45,992 nucleotides of DNA from an uncultured Prevotella sp. (GTDB lineage: Bacteria > Bacteroidota > Bacteroidia > Bacteroidales > Bacteroidaceae), in contig URLI01000014.1 in assembly GCA_900548585.1 (NCBI GenBank), positions 1 through 45,992 on the forward strand, written 5' to 3'. The notes under the pieces are model-generated. The model did no database searches, was not told the DNA's origin, and saw only the letters and a program-made list of their open reading frames with translations. Of the stretch, positions 32,756 to 41,571 are shown in pieces (position 1 is the stretch's first letter; each line of letters begins with the position of its first letter). A program made the translations under genes and the position numbers.

Positions 32756-33985
32756 TCATTTCTCGAGTTTCTGCAAGTGAGCCTTGCCGAGTTGCTTCCT
32801 GGCATAGTCAAGCGACACGGTGAAGCTCTTCGCTTCTTTCGACGGCATCTCGAACATTGCGTCCATCATCACGCTCTCCACGATTGAGCGCAGGCCGCGC
32901 GCCCCGAGTTTGTATTCCATTGCCTTATCCACGAGGAAATCGAGAGTCTCCTCCGGGAATTTCAGTCTTATGCCGTCCATCTTGAACAGTTTCTCGTATT
33001 GCCTCACTATTGAGTTTTTCGGCTCGACGAGTATCTTGCGCAGGGCAGCCTTGTCAAGCGGGTTGAGGAAAGTAAGCACCGGCATCCGGCCTATCAGCTC
33101 TGGTATTAGCCCATACGACTTGAGGTCCTGCGGCAGTATGTATTTCATCATGTCATCCTTGTCTATATGCCTGACGTTCTGCACCGAGCTGTATCCCACG
33201 ACGTGTGTGTTCAGCCTCTGTGCTATCTTGCGCTCTATGCCGTCGAACGCCCCGCCGCATATAAACAATATGTTGCGCGTGTCGAGGTGTATGTAGTCCT
33301 GGTCGGGGTGTTTCCTTCCGCCCTTCGGCGGGACGTTGACGACCGCCCCCTCGAGCAGTTTCAGCATGCTCTGCTGAACCCCCTCGCCACTGACGTCGCG
33401 CGTTATCGACGGGTTGTCGCCCTTTCGTGCGATCTTGTCTATCTCGTCTATGAACACGATGCCGCGCTCGGCAGCCGCCTGGTCGTAGTCGGCCACCTGC
33501 AGCAGGCGGCTCAGTATGCTCTCCACGTCCTCGCCCACATAGCCGGCCTCGGTGAACACCGTGGCGTCGACAATGGTGAACGGCACCTCGAGCAGCTTTG
33601 CTATCGTGCGCGCCAGAAGGGTCTTTCCCGTCCCGGTGCGGCCCACCATTATGATGTTGCTCTTCTCAATCTCAACGCCAGCCTTGTCTTCCGGCTGCTG
33701 CAGCCGCTTGTAGTGGTTGTACACCGCCACTGCGAGGAAGCGCTTTGCCTCGTCCTGGCCTATGACATACTGGTCGAGGTAGGCCTTTATCTCCTGCGGC
33801 TTGGGCACTTTCTTTATCCTGAACTTCTCCTGTCCTCGCGGCTTTTCCTCCCCGGCAAGTCCGGAAGTCACCAGTATTTCATGTGCCTGCTCGATGCAGT
33901 TCTCACAGATAAATCCCGTCATTCCTGTTATAAGGAGCCTGACCTCGTCCTCGCTCCTTCCGCAGAAACTGCAAACTTTCTTCAT
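32756..33985 (-). CDS. clpX: ATP-dependent Clp protease ATPase subunit ClpX
   Basis: A 409-aa AAA+ unfoldase that delivers substrates to ClpP. The N-terminal zinc-binding domain has Cys5, Cys8, Cys27 and Cys30 (CSFC...CENC). Walker A GRTGTGKT and Walker B IVFIDEID follow, then the sensor region KLGARGLRS. The start overlaps the clpP stop by 4 nt (ATGA), indicating translational coupling. Confidence 0.97.
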   Translation of the reverse strand: MKKVCSFCGRSEDEVRLLITGMTGFICENCIEQAHEILVTSGLAGEEKPRGQEKFRIKKVPKPQEIKAYLDQYVIGQDEAKRFLAVAVYNHYKRLQQPEDKAGVEIEKSNIIMVGRTGTGKTLLARTIAKLLEVPFTIVDATVFTEAGYVGEDVESILSRLLQVADYDQAAAERGIVFIDEIDKIARKGDNPSITRDVSGEGVQQSMLKLLEGAVVNVPPKGGRKHPDQDYIHLDTRNILFICGGAFDGIERKIAQRLNTHVVGYSSVQNVRHIDKDDMMKYILPQDLKSYGLIPELIGRMPVLTFLNPLDKAALRKILVEPKNSIVRQYEKLFKMDGIRLKFPEETLDFLVDKAMEYKLGARGLRSIVESVMMDAMFEMPSKEAKSFTVSLDYARKQLGKAHLQKLEK

Positions 33986-34647
33986 TTCTTCTTTTTAAGC
34001 ACGTCGTCAATCATTCCATATTCCTTTGCCTCCTCTGCCGTCATCCAGTAGTTCCGGTCGCTGTCGGCATACACCTTGTCGTATGGTGTGTGCGAGTGCT
34101 CTGATATGATCGTGTACAGTTCCTTCTTGAATTTCAGTATTTCCTTCGCCTCTATCTCTATGTCGGAAGCCTGTCCCTGCACACCTCCGAGCGGCTGGTG
34201 TATCATCACGCGGCTGTGCGTCAGCGCTGAGCGTTTGCCCTCCTGCCCGCTGACGAGCAGCACTGCCGCCATCGACGCCGCCATGCCGGTGCATATCGTT
34301 GCCACGTCGCTCGTTATGAACTGCATGGTGTCATATATTCCCAGTCCTGCGGTGACGCTTCCTCCCGGCGAGTTGATATATATGGATATGTCCTTGCCGG
34401 GGTCTGTCGAGTCGAGGTACAGCAGCTGCGCCTGCAGCGTGTTCGCGGTGTAGTCGTCAATCTGTGTCCCGAGGAATATGATGCGGTCCATCATCAGCCT
34501 TGAGAACACGTCCATCTGCGTAACGTTGAGCTGTCGTTCCTCGAGTATATACGGGTTTAGATACTGTGACTGTAATTTAATGACATCATCAATGGCCAGT
34601 CCGTTCATTCCAAGATGCTGCGTAGCATATTTTCTAAAATCGTTCAT
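33982..34647 (-). CDS. clpP: ATP-dependent Clp protease proteolytic subunit ClpP
   Basis: A 221-aa serine protease that forms the tetradecameric chamber with ClpX. Catalytic Ser125 lies in GMAASMAAVLL, His150 in HSRVMIHQPLGG, and the Asp is probably Asp197 in DSDRNYWM. Normal length. It sits between tig and clpX, the common order in bacteria. A -7 box TAACTTTG lies within the inverted repeat upstream (minus strand 34718-34711). Confidence 0.96.
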   Translation of the reverse strand: MNDFRKYATQHLGMNGLAIDDVIKLQSQYLNPYILEERQLNVTQMDVFSRLMMDRIIFLGTQIDDYTANTLQAQLLYLDSTDPGKDISIYINSPGGSVTAGLGIYDTMQFITSDVATICTGMAASMAAVLLVSGQEGKRSALTHSRVMIHQPLGGVQGQASDIEIEAKEILKFKKELYTIISEHSHTPYDKVYADSDRNYWMTAEEAKEYGMIDDVLKKKK

Positions 34648-34677
34648 GTTTCCCTTGTTTTTAATCCATGAAAAAGA

Positions 34678-34737
34678 GGTTATCGACCTTTTTCATGCAC
34701 TTTGTAGATACAAAGTTATGAAAAAAAGTCGATAACC
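34678..34737 (-). repeat. 29-bp near-perfect inverted repeat between tig and clpP
   Basis: The arms are 34678-34706 and 34709-34737, separated by GA. Both begin with GGTTATCGAC when read inward, and both contain TTTTTCAT and ACTTTGTA, with a few mismatches between. Read on the minus strand it makes a strong hairpin followed by TCTTTTTC. It also contains a -7 box for clpP (TAACTTTG, 34718-34711). It could be a terminator of tig, a promoter control site, or both. Confidence 0.8.
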
Positions 34738-34810
34738 CCGAACTTTTTCCAGAAAAAATCCGTAAAAAATGTTATTTCGGCATTTCCTCCTGTTCTTCCA
34801 CGTCTATATT

Positions 34811-36166
34811 CTATGCCTGAAACAGTTTGTTGAACTCATCGAGCGTTATGTCCTTCTCGTTGAGTTTCACCACTTTCTTCAGCACGTCGGTCAGTTTGCG
34901 GTCTATGCTGCGGTCAACGAGGTTGTCAACATATTCTTTCTTCTTGAGCATGTCTGCGGCATAGTTCTCGAGGTATTCGTCCGGCACGTTGTTCATCCCG
35001 TACTGTGCGAACTGCGCGCGTGCGGCCTCCTTTGCGGCCTCCTTGATGTCCGCGTCGTCAATCTTTATGTCGTTTGCTGCCACGAGTTGCTCCTTGATGA
35101 GATGCCATGTGAGTTCCCTTATGCTGCTGTCATAGTTCTTCTCCACGAAGTCCTCGCCCTTGTCCTTGTTGCCCTTGAGCATAATCCGCTTCAGTATGGC
35201 GTCAGGGAAGGAAAGTTTTCCCACCTTTTCCTCGCAGTGCTTGCGCAGGTCGGTTATGAAACGGAAATCGCTGTCGGTTGCGAACTGCGCCTTCAGGTCC
35301 TGTGCTATGCGTTCGCGGAAAGCCTTCTCGTCGGCAATCTTGCCCTCACCATACACCTGGTCGAACAGAGCCTTGTCAACGCCAGCCTTGACGAAGCGTG
35401 ATATTTCGGTGATCTGGTAACTGAAGTCGGCTGTGATTTTCTCCGCCTCGTCGCGTGTCACCTTCAGCATTCCCTGTATCTCGGCAGTGCCTTCCGGGTA
35501 AGCCTTCCTCGGGTTGAACGTTATCACGTCGCCCAGCTTCACGTCCTTGAAGAGAGCCTTCTGGTCCTCCACCTTGATATATTCAGGCATCATTATCGCG
35601 CCCTCCACGGCAATGCCTCCCTCCTTGGTGTTTCCGTCGCCATCGAGCTCGCGCATGTCGCCCTTCAGCATGTCGTTGGGCTGGTATTCCTTCACCTTGT
35701 CATAGTGTCCCGAGCGCGACGCGTACATCTCCACCTGCTGGTCTATTATCTTGTCGTCAACGGTGATGTTGTAGAAATCCACCTTGTCGTCGCCGTTCAG
35801 CTCAATCTTGAACTCCGGGGCGACTGCGATGTCGAAGACGAAAGTATATGGCGCGCCCTTCTCGAAGTCCACCGGCGCCTGCTTCTCTGACGGGACAGGC
35901 TCGCCAAGCATCTGCACCTTGTTGTCACGCACATACTTGTAAATCTCCTCGCCCAGGATGTTGTTTATGACATCCACCTTCACGGCATCGCCATACTGGC
36001 GGCGCACCAAGCTCATCGGCACCTGTCCCGGACGGAACCCGGGGACGTTGGCACGCTTGCGGTAATCCTTCAGTTGCTTCTCCACCTTCCCGGCAAAATC
36101 AGCCTCCTCGACCGTCAAGGTCATAAGGCCGTTCACCTTGTCTGGATTCTCAAATGTTACTTTCAT
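34811..36166 (-). CDS. tig: Trigger factor (ribosome-associated chaperone/PPIase)
   Basis: A 451-aa protein that binds nascent chains at the ribosome exit. The N-terminal ribosome-binding domain (about 1-150) contains the signature RKRANVPGFRPGQVP (FRKGKVP type). A PPIase-like domain lies in the middle, then a long helical C-terminal domain. It is the first gene of the tig-clpP-clpX-recQ group. The 3' end of the C39 peptidase gene overlaps its start by 17 bp. Confidence 0.93.
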   Translation of the reverse strand: MKVTFENPDKVNGLMTLTVEEADFAGKVEKQLKDYRKRANVPGFRPGQVPMSLVRRQYGDAVKVDVINNILGEEIYKYVRDNKVQMLGEPVPSEKQAPVDFEKGAPYTFVFDIAVAPEFKIELNGDDKVDFYNITVDDKIIDQQVEMYASRSGHYDKVKEYQPNDMLKGDMRELDGDGNTKEGGIAVEGAIMMPEYIKVEDQKALFKDVKLGDVITFNPRKAYPEGTAEIQGMLKVTRDEAEKITADFSYQITEISRFVKAGVDKALFDQVYGEGKIADEKAFRERIAQDLKAQFATDSDFRFITDLRKHCEEKVGKLSFPDAILKRIMLKGNKDKGEDFVEKNYDSSIRELTWHLIKEQLVAANDIKIDDADIKEAAKEAARAQFAQYGMNNVPDEYLENYAADMLKKKEYVDNLVDRSIDRKLTDVLKKVVKLNEKDITLDEFNKLFQA

Positions 36167-36764
36167 CGGTATTATTTAAATCTTTGATTATTACTAATTT
36201 CACGAATTGAGTTGCAAAATTAAGCATATTTTTTTTAATTATATTACATAACAGCCGAAAAATTTGTTTTTTTAACCCAAATGCGGTCGGCACAGTGGGG
36301 ATTATCTCCTCACTATTTTGAGCGTAGAATTGTTCTATTGGCTCAAGGAGAAGAGCTATACCCTTTTCTTCGCCGTTGGTCTTGGTGCTTATCCAATGCT
36401 CACAGAACTCCTCTTTCGTGTAGGCTACAAGTCCATTGCCTGGGTCTGCGACATATACGGTATATTTTCCTTTATTGTGCTTTTTTATCTTATAGACAAC
36501 AACAAAATGGTTTTGATTACAATGAGCAATGCAAGGCAGTGGTACTTCATGAACAAGTGTATCAAAACTCAAACGTCCTCCAATAGTCTTGAAGCCGATG
36601 GTTTCTGCAGCCTTGCTAATACCTAACAAAGACACTCCGTCTTTGCCTAAGGAACAGATTTCCCGCAATTGCTCCTTATCAGCTTGCTGTCCATAATGTT
36701 TGGCTATCATCGCCAAACAGGAAGGACCGCAATCCACAGCATCTTGCTGCTTTATTAAAATCAT
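36150..36764 (-). CDS. C39 peptidase domain protein, exporter part lost
   Basis: A 204-aa protein. Residues 1-140 match the C39 domain of the intact exporter: Cys12 (VDCGPSCL), His86 (NQNHFVVVY) and Asp107 (YVADPGNG), so the catalytic triad is whole. The transmembrane and ATPase domains (about 530 residues) are gone. The last 25 or so residues (from about Met180) are encoded by the tig upstream region and overlap the tig start. The start at 36764 (MILIKQQDAV) is used because 36809 would overlap the barrel gene. It may still act as a stand-alone leader peptidase, or be a remnant; I lean to remnant. Confidence 0.7.
   Translation of the reverse strand: MILIKQQDAVDCGPSCLAMIAKHYGQQADKEQLREICSLGKDGVSLLGISKAAETIGFKTIGGRLSFDTLVHEVPLPCIAHCNQNHFVVVYKIKKHNKGKYTVYVADPGNGLVAYTKEEFCEHWISTKTNGEEKGIALLLEPIEQFYAQNSEEIIPTVPTAFGLKKQIFRLLCNIIKKNMLNFATQFVKLVIIKDLNNTDESNI
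36215..36222 (-). promoter_or_regulatory. -7 box TAATTTTG of tig
   Basis: The minus strand reads TAATTTTG, fitting TAnnTTTG, about 50 bp upstream of the tig start. It lies inside the reading frame of the C39 remnant, which marks the native DNA/remnant junction as upstream of it. Confidence 0.55.
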
Positions 36765-36789
36765 AGTGTTTATACCGCTGTTTTTTACT

Positions 36790-39090
36790 TCAAAATCTCG
36801 TAATTTCACTACTTGTCGTTCTTCCTTTATACTTGCTGCGTTGCGGATTAAAAGAATAACGTAGTTGCAACATCACGCCTCTTGTATCAAGGTTCCTGTC
36901 CTTTGCGAAATAGATACCATTCATATTGCTATGCCATCTTTCCTTATCGGTATTGAATAAATCTGAAATTTTAAGCCATATCGCCAATTTGTTCTTAAAC
37001 AAATAAGCATTAAGCCCTATATCTGTACGAAAAGTGGGGTTGAAGTTCGACAAATACAGATTGCCCGCAGCCGTTCCCCATAAATTGCATGAAAGGTTTA
37101 TGTACTTCGACAATCGAAAAAGGTTATCGAACTCATAACTGAAATAGGGCTTGTTGTAGTCCCTGCCATTATACGCAAGATTTTGCTTGAACAAGCTTAT
37201 TTCTGCCTTAGGACGCCAGAATTTAATCGTTGGCGAATAGCTGACAGTCACACTCCATTCCCTGTAATGTGGAATGTTTTCTGTTGTAAAGAGTACCGCA
37301 GCCGTTCCATCTTCCCACTTCTGCGTCGTTCTCATCAAACTGTTTTGATACCAAGTATGGGTTGCGTCAACAATGAAATCTTTCCATGAGAACATAAAAT
37401 CAAGAATATAATCATAAGCCGACACCAATAACGGATTCCCTTTTTGGTAGGTACATTTATCCACATAAACAGTACTGCTGTTCAACTGTCCGTAAGAGGG
37501 GCGATGCATAGAATTTCTGTAACTCAATGTAATTGAGACATCATTCTTGTCATAATCAACCTGCAGGAAGGGCAGGAAGTTCTTATAGCATTTACTAACA
37601 TCTTTGTTACGTTCCCCATTATAGAAGTATTGATAGTCAGAAAAGTCCATGCGCCCTCCTACCTCGACGTTGAAGTTACCGAAAGTCTTCGATTGTGAGA
37701 CAAAGAGTCCGCATAACTTTTGGCGGTTTTTATCTTGACTCTCGGTTAAAACCGTATTCGTATTCTGGTCTGCATGGTACGAATGGATATTGTCTGTGTA
37801 GGAAAGTTCTATGCCATAATTCAGTTTACCGCCCCAGAGTGGGTTAAAAACTTCTGCTTTCCCTGTATATAGGTGATAGTCTGATTTGTTTTTAGTATCT
37901 ACGTCTTTTTCTCGTATCTGGTAACTCTCGTATTGCGACAGCGTCTCTCCGTGTATATAATCAACGTTTACGGCCAATCTGTTCTCTTTTCCCCAAAAAG
38001 TCGTGTAATAAGTATTAAGGCTATTGACAGTTTTCTCGTTGTTCCCTAAAAGCATAATCTCTTCTGAATACCTTGTGATATTATCCTCTGAATATGTACT
38101 AGTTCCACTCAATTCGTCTTTGCCCAACAGTGTCCGGGCGTATTTATATTTCATTCCAAAGTCATTTTTCCCTTTGTTAGAAAAGTTGAGACCTGCACTT
38201 ACGTTGAATGACTTGTTGCGAATATTATTGTTGAACGATTGACGAATGTCGATAGGATTGCCGTTGTGTCCAAAACAGAGAGAGTTTTCCATTAAACTCT
38301 CCGTTCTTCCATATTGCCCGCCCATATCGGCGAAGAAATCCCACTTTTTCAGACGATAATTCACTTTTCCGAGCCCCAAGGAGCTAAAGTGTTTTACTTG
38401 AGTTCCTTGTGCGGTAAGATTCATGCTTAAACCTTCACCCTTCCTAATGGTCGTTATTTTTATGACAGCCTTTACATCGTTGCCATGGCTTGCACTTGGA
38501 TGCAGGTCGATTTCGACACGTTTCACCTCATCACTAGAAAGTTTATTCAGCTCGGCGGCATTATTTATCCTAAGATTGTCGATGTATATCAAGGGAGTTC
38601 CTCGTCCAAAAACAGAGATTCCCTCCGCTGTGCGATTTATGAAAGGCAGCATAGACAAGACCTGAATGGCATCGCCCGTATGCGCCAACACCGTATGTTG
38701 GATATTCGCTTGTATCTTACCTCGGTTCATTTGAATGACAGGACGATTGCCCGATACGACCACTTCATTCAATTCATGTACATTCTCGATGAGCGTAATA
38801 TTCCCCATATCCACACGAGGACTCATATATTTGTTTTTATAGCCAATGCTACTAATTTTCAACAAACATTCATCCAACGACGAATCAGTCGCCTTCAACA
38901 GGGCGAAATGCCCGTCATCTGCCGTTACTACTCCTGAGATAAAAGTACTATCTGACTTCGTCAGCAAGACTACATTGGCATACGCCAATGCTTCTCCTCT
39001 TTCATTGAGCACTTGCCCGCGTATATCTTGTGCATTTAGTGACAAGCTAAATAATATACTGACAACAATAAAAAATAAATCTTTCTTCAT
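36790..39090 (-). CDS. Outer-membrane beta-barrel protein 3 of the second RiPP-like locus
   Basis: A 766-aa protein with a signal peptide (MKKDLFFIVVSILFSLSLNA). A carboxypeptidase-D-like domain follows (IRGQVLNERGEALAYANVVL), then a plug-like region (ALNEVVVSGNRP-type ELNEVVVSGNR, VLSMLPFINRTAEG, LSSDEVKRVEIDLHPSASHG) and a long barrel with the family end YSFNPQRSKYKGR. It looks closest to the barrel of the first RiPP operon (same LSSNE/DEV and end motifs). It ends 25 bp before the C39 remnant start, just as the intact operon has barrel then exporter. Reading frame is complete. Confidence 0.82.
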   Translation of the reverse strand: MKKDLFFIVVSILFSLSLNAQDIRGQVLNERGEALAYANVVLLTKSDSTFISGVVTADDGHFALLKATDSSLDECLLKISSIGYKNKYMSPRVDMGNITLIENVHELNEVVVSGNRPVIQMNRGKIQANIQHTVLAHTGDAIQVLSMLPFINRTAEGISVFGRGTPLIYIDNLRINNAAELNKLSSDEVKRVEIDLHPSASHGNDVKAVIKITTIRKGEGLSMNLTAQGTQVKHFSSLGLGKVNYRLKKWDFFADMGGQYGRTESLMENSLCFGHNGNPIDIRQSFNNNIRNKSFNVSAGLNFSNKGKNDFGMKYKYARTLLGKDELSGTSTYSEDNITRYSEEIMLLGNNEKTVNSLNTYYTTFWGKENRLAVNVDYIHGETLSQYESYQIREKDVDTKNKSDYHLYTGKAEVFNPLWGGKLNYGIELSYTDNIHSYHADQNTNTVLTESQDKNRQKLCGLFVSQSKTFGNFNVEVGGRMDFSDYQYFYNGERNKDVSKCYKNFLPFLQVDYDKNDVSITLSYRNSMHRPSYGQLNSSTVYVDKCTYQKGNPLLVSAYDYILDFMFSWKDFIVDATHTWYQNSLMRTTQKWEDGTAAVLFTTENIPHYREWSVTVSYSPTIKFWRPKAEISLFKQNLAYNGRDYNKPYFSYEFDNLFRLSKYINLSCNLWGTAAGNLYLSNFNPTFRTDIGLNAYLFKNKLAIWLKISDLFNTDKERWHSNMNGIYFAKDRNLDTRGVMLQLRYSFNPQRSKYKGRTTSSEITRF

Positions 39091-39196
39091 AAATCCATAT
39101 AAGATAAGATTTTTTCAATATGTGTTTTATAAAATAACATATAGTAATTCTTCTTGATTTTCTGACATTTTAAGGAATATACGTTAATATTGTATT

Positions 39197-41440
39197 TTAC
39201 AGTTTTATCTTGTTCTCATGGTCTCGCATTATGTCGTTTTCAAGCTCAATTTTTTTCTTGTCGTTCTTCCTAATACTCCACCTGAATAATACCCATGGAG
39301 TGAATGTCTTTTTTGTTGAATGTGTAAAGTTCCTGTATGCGCCGGTGCTTACAGTGGTCTTACTTCTCGGATTGCCTATGAAACTTGTGCATCCTATTGA
39401 CAGTAAAATGTCAGGGGTGAAATTGTATGAGAGTCTGAGGTTGCTTTCCGGGTTATAGTTCTTCGTCCTTGAGAATTCAGTGTTTATGTAATTCTGATAG
39501 GAGAAAACTGTTCGTACTTCGAATTTTCCCCATTTCTTGCTCAATATCAACATGCCTGTGAAATGTTTTTTTGCCCCCACTGTTGTGTAGTAGCTTACGT
39601 TGTGAGCTATGTCCATCAAAAAGAAAAATCCTTTTACATGCCATGACATATTGTATTTCAATTGCAATGAGCGGAAACGCCCCATGTTCTCATATGTCGT
39701 CAGCAGCACACCATTGTTTTCTGCAAAGTGAACGGGTTCGATAACATCGCTTGATATTCCGTATGAAATGCTTGCGTTTAGCCCCAGTCCACCTCTGAAA
39801 TATGACGCATTCCAACCAAAGGAGTGTGTCTTTGACGGCATAAGGAATGGATTTCCATGACTGACAAGAAGTGTGTCGGCAGACGTGTTGAATGGGTTAA
39901 GCATTGCAACAGAGGGTGGTGTGTTACTGTATGTGTAGCTGATTCTAGTACTCATTCTGTTGGTTATGTTGTAGTACATGCCAAGTGACAATCTCGGTCT
40001 GAAATAATGATGATAAATGCTGTCAGATTTCATAGATACATACTCCATTCCAGCAGTAGCATCGTATGTCAGTTTTCGTGTCAGCATTCCGTTGTATCCC
40101 GCAAAAACAAACTCATTCAAGCGATGATGTTTGAATGTATAACTTCCGATGCCGGTGTTTTCAATTCTATCATAAGAGTATTGCGTTTCGTTCCCTATAT
40201 TGAGACTTCCACCGTTGTCGAAATCTTTGGAGTAGTCCAGTGTCAATGTTGTCAGTTTGCGGTCATTGCTGTATTTTTGGGTGTTCACGCCTCCCTTTCC
40301 ATTTACATTCTCTTCCAGACTGCTTGTGTTGTCTGCACGATTATCAGAATACACGGCATACATCTCCATTTCCTCGTCATCAGAAAAGATATGCTTATAG
40401 TATGCTGTTGCCGAAAACAGATGTGAACGGTAATCGGAAGTATTGTCACGTGTGATGATGTTTTCGTTCTGCTCTCCATGAGATATGTTTCTGCTTGTTT
40501 CCTTGCTTGCGTTTCCTTGAATATATGCAGCAAGATAGTCTTTTTCTGTAATACGCCACTTAGTCATCAGGGAATAATCATAATCATTGATTTTACTTCT
40601 TGTCTCTCCCGAGTATTCCTTCGCAAGCATTGGTGTCACAAGATTGTAACTGTTCACTTGTCTGCTATGACCCGTGCTGAAAAAAGCATCGCCATAGAGC
40701 GAAATGCGGCTGTTTCCTATCTCAAACTTTGGAGTTGCAAAATAGGATTTCTCCGGGTAGTCGGCACGTGCCGATAGTTGTGTGTACGTGTATAGCGAGG
40801 TTTCTTTCAGTTTTATGTTCATAATGCGTTTCACTCCTTGCCGCATATACTTCGCTCCCACCACGTCTATTATCTCAACAGACTTTATGCGTGACGGATC
40901 AATGGGGCTTATGCCGGAATTCACTCGCATACCGTCAATGAGTATCATCATCGACTGTCCATCGGAAGAACGCACGCTTTCACTTACAGGGTCACTGTAT
41001 AGTAGTGGTATTTCCTGCAAGGCGATAAAAGGGTTTCCGCTTTCCTTCGCTTTCTTTGAAAGGTAGAATATATGCCCCTTTGATGTGGCACGGCTATTTC
41101 TACCCTTGACAACAACGCTGTCGAGCATAATGCTTCTCGTTTCGAGAATGAAATTCAAGGTTACATCTTGGGCTATCGTTACAGAATCTTCCTTGCTCGT
41201 GAGTCCTACACAGCTCGTTACTACGTGATATTTTCCCTGTGGTACTTTCCCTGTGCGGTATTCTCCATTCGTATTCGAATGTGTCAATGCCACCAGTTCT
41301 CCGTTCCGATAAAGGTATATTTGCACTTCATTTATGCCGATTCCTTTCTCGTCTGTTACTTTTCCCTGCACATAGTATTGAGAAAAGGCAGATATAGGTA
41401 TTAATAAAAATATGCAAAGTAACCCTAATATTTTCTTCAT
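39197..41440 (-). CDS. Outer-membrane beta-barrel protein 2 of the second RiPP-like locus
   Basis: A 747-aa protein with a signal peptide (MKKILGLLCIFLLIPISAFS), a carboxypeptidase-D-like domain (VQGKVTDEKGIGINEVQIYL), a plug-like segment (ALQEIPLLYSDPVSE, MMILIDGMRVNSG, IDPSRIKSVEIIDVVGAKYM) and a barrel to the end. Compared with its neighbours the plug is more divergent, for example GMRVNSG in place of the usual NGRK. It starts 14 bp after the short C39 scar. Complete frame. Confidence 0.82.
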   Translation of the reverse strand: MKKILGLLCIFLLIPISAFSQYYVQGKVTDEKGIGINEVQIYLYRNGELVALTHSNTNGEYRTGKVPQGKYHVVTSCVGLTSKEDSVTIAQDVTLNFILETRSIMLDSVVVKGRNSRATSKGHIFYLSKKAKESGNPFIALQEIPLLYSDPVSESVRSSDGQSMMILIDGMRVNSGISPIDPSRIKSVEIIDVVGAKYMRQGVKRIMNIKLKETSLYTYTQLSARADYPEKSYFATPKFEIGNSRISLYGDAFFSTGHSRQVNSYNLVTPMLAKEYSGETRSKINDYDYSLMTKWRITEKDYLAAYIQGNASKETSRNISHGEQNENIITRDNTSDYRSHLFSATAYYKHIFSDDEEMEMYAVYSDNRADNTSSLEENVNGKGGVNTQKYSNDRKLTTLTLDYSKDFDNGGSLNIGNETQYSYDRIENTGIGSYTFKHHRLNEFVFAGYNGMLTRKLTYDATAGMEYVSMKSDSIYHHYFRPRLSLGMYYNITNRMSTRISYTYSNTPPSVAMLNPFNTSADTLLVSHGNPFLMPSKTHSFGWNASYFRGGLGLNASISYGISSDVIEPVHFAENNGVLLTTYENMGRFRSLQLKYNMSWHVKGFFFLMDIAHNVSYYTTVGAKKHFTGMLILSKKWGKFEVRTVFSYQNYINTEFSRTKNYNPESNLRLSYNFTPDILLSIGCTSFIGNPRSKTTVSTGAYRNFTHSTKKTFTPWVLFRWSIRKNDKKKIELENDIMRDHENKIKL

Positions 41441-41454
41441 AGCAAATAACTTGG

Positions 41455-41550
41455 TTATAAATTATATGTTTTTTTCTTATCATTTCGTTCGGTTGACTCT
41501 ACGGGGGCGCAATCCATTGCATCTCGCTGTCGTTTTATTGCAAAACTCAT
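41455..41550 (-). pseudogene. Scar of a C39 exporter gene start
   Basis: A 31-codon frame starts MSF and continues AIKRQRDAMDCAP. This aligns with the C39 start IKQQDAVDCGPS of the remnant at 36150-36764 up to the catalytic Cys, then becomes unrelated (VESTERNDKKK) and stops. Nothing of the remaining exporter follows before the next barrel gene. The position, between two barrels, is where an exporter would lie. Confidence 0.6.
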
Positions 41551-41571
41551 TATTAAAATCAAAAATTATTA

